Shown here one piece after another: positions 4,505 to 5,546 of a stretch of DNA of 5,546 nt (within the stretch, counting starts at the first letter, position 1; every line of letters starts with the position of its first letter). Where the stretch lies: contig JAQTSL010000249.1 in assembly GCA_028711355.1 (NCBI GenBank), forward strand, positions 1 to 5,546, written 5' to 3'. Source of the stretch: Rhodoferax sp. Its GTDB lineage: Bacteria; Pseudomonadota; Gammaproteobacteria; Burkholderiales; Burkholderiaceae_C. Both the position numbers and the translations under genes were made by a program. The notes beneath the pieces were generated by a model. It was not told the origin of the DNA. It made no database searches and saw only the letters and a program-made list of their open reading frames with translations.

Positions 4505-5546
4505 TCAAAACCCGGTCTGCCAACCCAACTCAAACCGTCGGTATTGGGTGTCTGGCCCCATGCCGTCGCTGGCCAGCACCAGTTGCCAGCCGTGCCAGGT
4601 GGCTTGCAATTTCAGCGCGGGCCAGTTGGGCTCCAGCGCCAGGCTCCAGTGCGGCGCGTAGCTGGTGGCCGGGCCACTTTGCCAGCCCAGCCAGGTCTGG
4701 TTGATACCGGCCTGACGCGACAGGTGCCAGCTCAGCGCAGCCCCGGTGGTGGCATCAGCACCTAACGCGTGTTGCAAGCTCAGTTGCCAGCGCGGGGCGA
4801 TGTGGGCGGCGATTTGCTGCAAGCTCTTGCTGCCTTTTAGATACGCTGCGTAGTCCAGGTAGCCGTCGGGCCTGCGGGTGGTGTTGGCTGATGCCAGCGT
4901 GTTGGCATCGGTGGCCAGGTCGTTCCACTGCAAGGTGGAAGCCACATCATCGGCCCGCAGCGTCACCTGCCAACCCGGCAGCGGCTGGCCTTGCAACGCC
5001 AGTGACGCAGAGGCACCGCTACCGGCATTGCCCGATGGCGGCAAAAAGCGGCCGGTGATGCCGCTGTTGGAACGCTGGCTCCACAGGTCAAAGTCATACG
5101 CACTTGAACCTTTGTATGTCAGGCTGCCACCCAGCTCGGCCAGCCGTAGTTGCGTGAGTTGCAGCAGCGCAAAGTCGGCCTGCCACTGCCAATTTCCGCT
5201 TGCGGCAACCGGCCACCACGGCGTGCCCAGCAACAGCCCCCGGCCGACCCAGCCCTGGCTTTGGGCATCAAGCTGATAGCGGCGCTGCTGCGGCGGGTTG
5301 GTGTTGCCGGCCTCGGCGGCGGCAAGGGTCACTGCGTCGGCGTTGGCTTGCAGCCAGGTTTGCGAACGGACAAACGCGGCAAGCCGCCAGCCGCTGGCGT
5401 GCCGGGCGTTGATTTCAAATTGCTGGCTTTGATAAGCGCGGCCTGGGCTGGGGGTGGGTGCAAGGTAGCTGGGCCAATCGGGCTGACTCAGCGCCAGCAC
5501 GGGCAGGTTCAGCCCGACGGACTCTTGCGCCACAGTCGCACCCAGG
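4505..5546 (-). CDS. Probable outer-membrane beta-barrel protein, N-terminus beyond window
   Basis: The frame runs from the right window edge to TGA at 4505-4507, giving 346 visible residues. A GTG at 5533 could be read as a start, but the frame stays open to the edge. The first residues (LGATVAQESVG) look like a signal-peptidase I cleavage region, so the true start probably lies about 20 codons outside. The sequence is rich in Trp, Gln, Ser and Gly and shows alternating polar/hydrophobic stretches ending in aromatics, such as FEINARHASGWRLAAFVRS, YDFDLWSQRS, WQVTLRADD, WQLSLQHALG and WSLALEPNW. It ends in FELGWQTGF, a terminal phenylalanine with alternating hydrophobics, the usual recognition signal for barrel insertion by BamA. 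No enzyme motif is visible and I do not recognise the family. Placement in the outer membrane is inference from these features. Confidence 0.75.
   Translation of the reverse strand, partial: LGATVAQESVGLNLPVLALSQPDWPSYLAPTPSPGRAYQSQQFEINARHASGWRLAAFVRSQTWLQANADAVTLAAAEAGNTNPPQQRRYQLDAQSQGWVGRGLLLGTPWWPVAASGNWQWQADFALLQLTQLRLAELGGSLTYKGSSAYDFDLWSQRSNSGITGRFLPPSGNAGSGASASLALQGQPLPGWQVTLRADDVASTLQWNDLATDANTLASANTTRRPDGYLDYAAYLKGSKSLQQIAAHIAPRWQLSLQHALGADATTGAALSWHLSRQAGINQTWLGWQSGPATSYAPHWSLALEPNWPALKLQATWHGWQLVLASDGMGPDTQYRRFELGWQTGF

Noticed and set aside
4878..5276. Plus-strand open frames opposite the barrel gene
   Set aside because: They are shadows of a high-GC gene. The opposite frame has consistent beta-strand patterning and a proper barrel C-terminus.

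Overview
The window looks like chromosomal DNA of a betaproteobacterium, probably Comamonadaceae. The moderately high GC, the codon use and a recurring intergenic repeat all point there. The repeat has a core of the type AATAGCTGCT...AAGCGCTAG, which I remember as abundant in Rhodoferax, Polaromonas and Acidovorax-like genomes. The family assignment is from memory and was not checked by search.

Layout. Positions 1-2332 (minus strand) hold the 5' part of a very large alanine-rich lipoprotein gene that runs off the left edge. It is open for 777 codons and has a clear lipobox. Positions 2333-2714 are intergenic and hold a weak promoter candidate, an elaborate double-hairpin palindrome (2478-2546) and the first of three copies of a ~100-bp repeat. 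Positions 2715-3346 (plus) are a type II toxin-antitoxin (TA) operon of the HigB2/HigA2 kind, with a 4-nt ATGA overlap. Positions 3365-3464 are repeat copy 2. Positions 3494-3730 (minus) are a remnant of the C-terminal end of an Rpn/DUF4351-type nuclease. Positions 3738-4335 (plus) are a second, unrelated TA operon of classical HigB/HigA type, with a palindromic operator overlapping its promoter. Positions 4390-4490 are repeat copy 3, ending in a strong hairpin between convergent genes. Positions 4505-5546 (minus) are the 3' part of a tryptophan-rich, probably outer-membrane beta-barrel protein that runs off the right edge.

The central 1.9 kb is an accessory islet between two cell-envelope genes. 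Each TA operon lies between two copies of the same ~100-bp repeat, each ending in an AAAACCCGGC/GCCGGGTTTT hairpin, so the region reads as 'repeat-TA-repeat-(nuclease scrap)-TA-repeat'. In both TA operons the toxin comes first and has little or no Shine-Dalgarno sequence, while the antitoxin has a good one. That fits antitoxin excess and autoregulation. No tRNA, rRNA, CRISPR array, intact transposase or integrase is visible.
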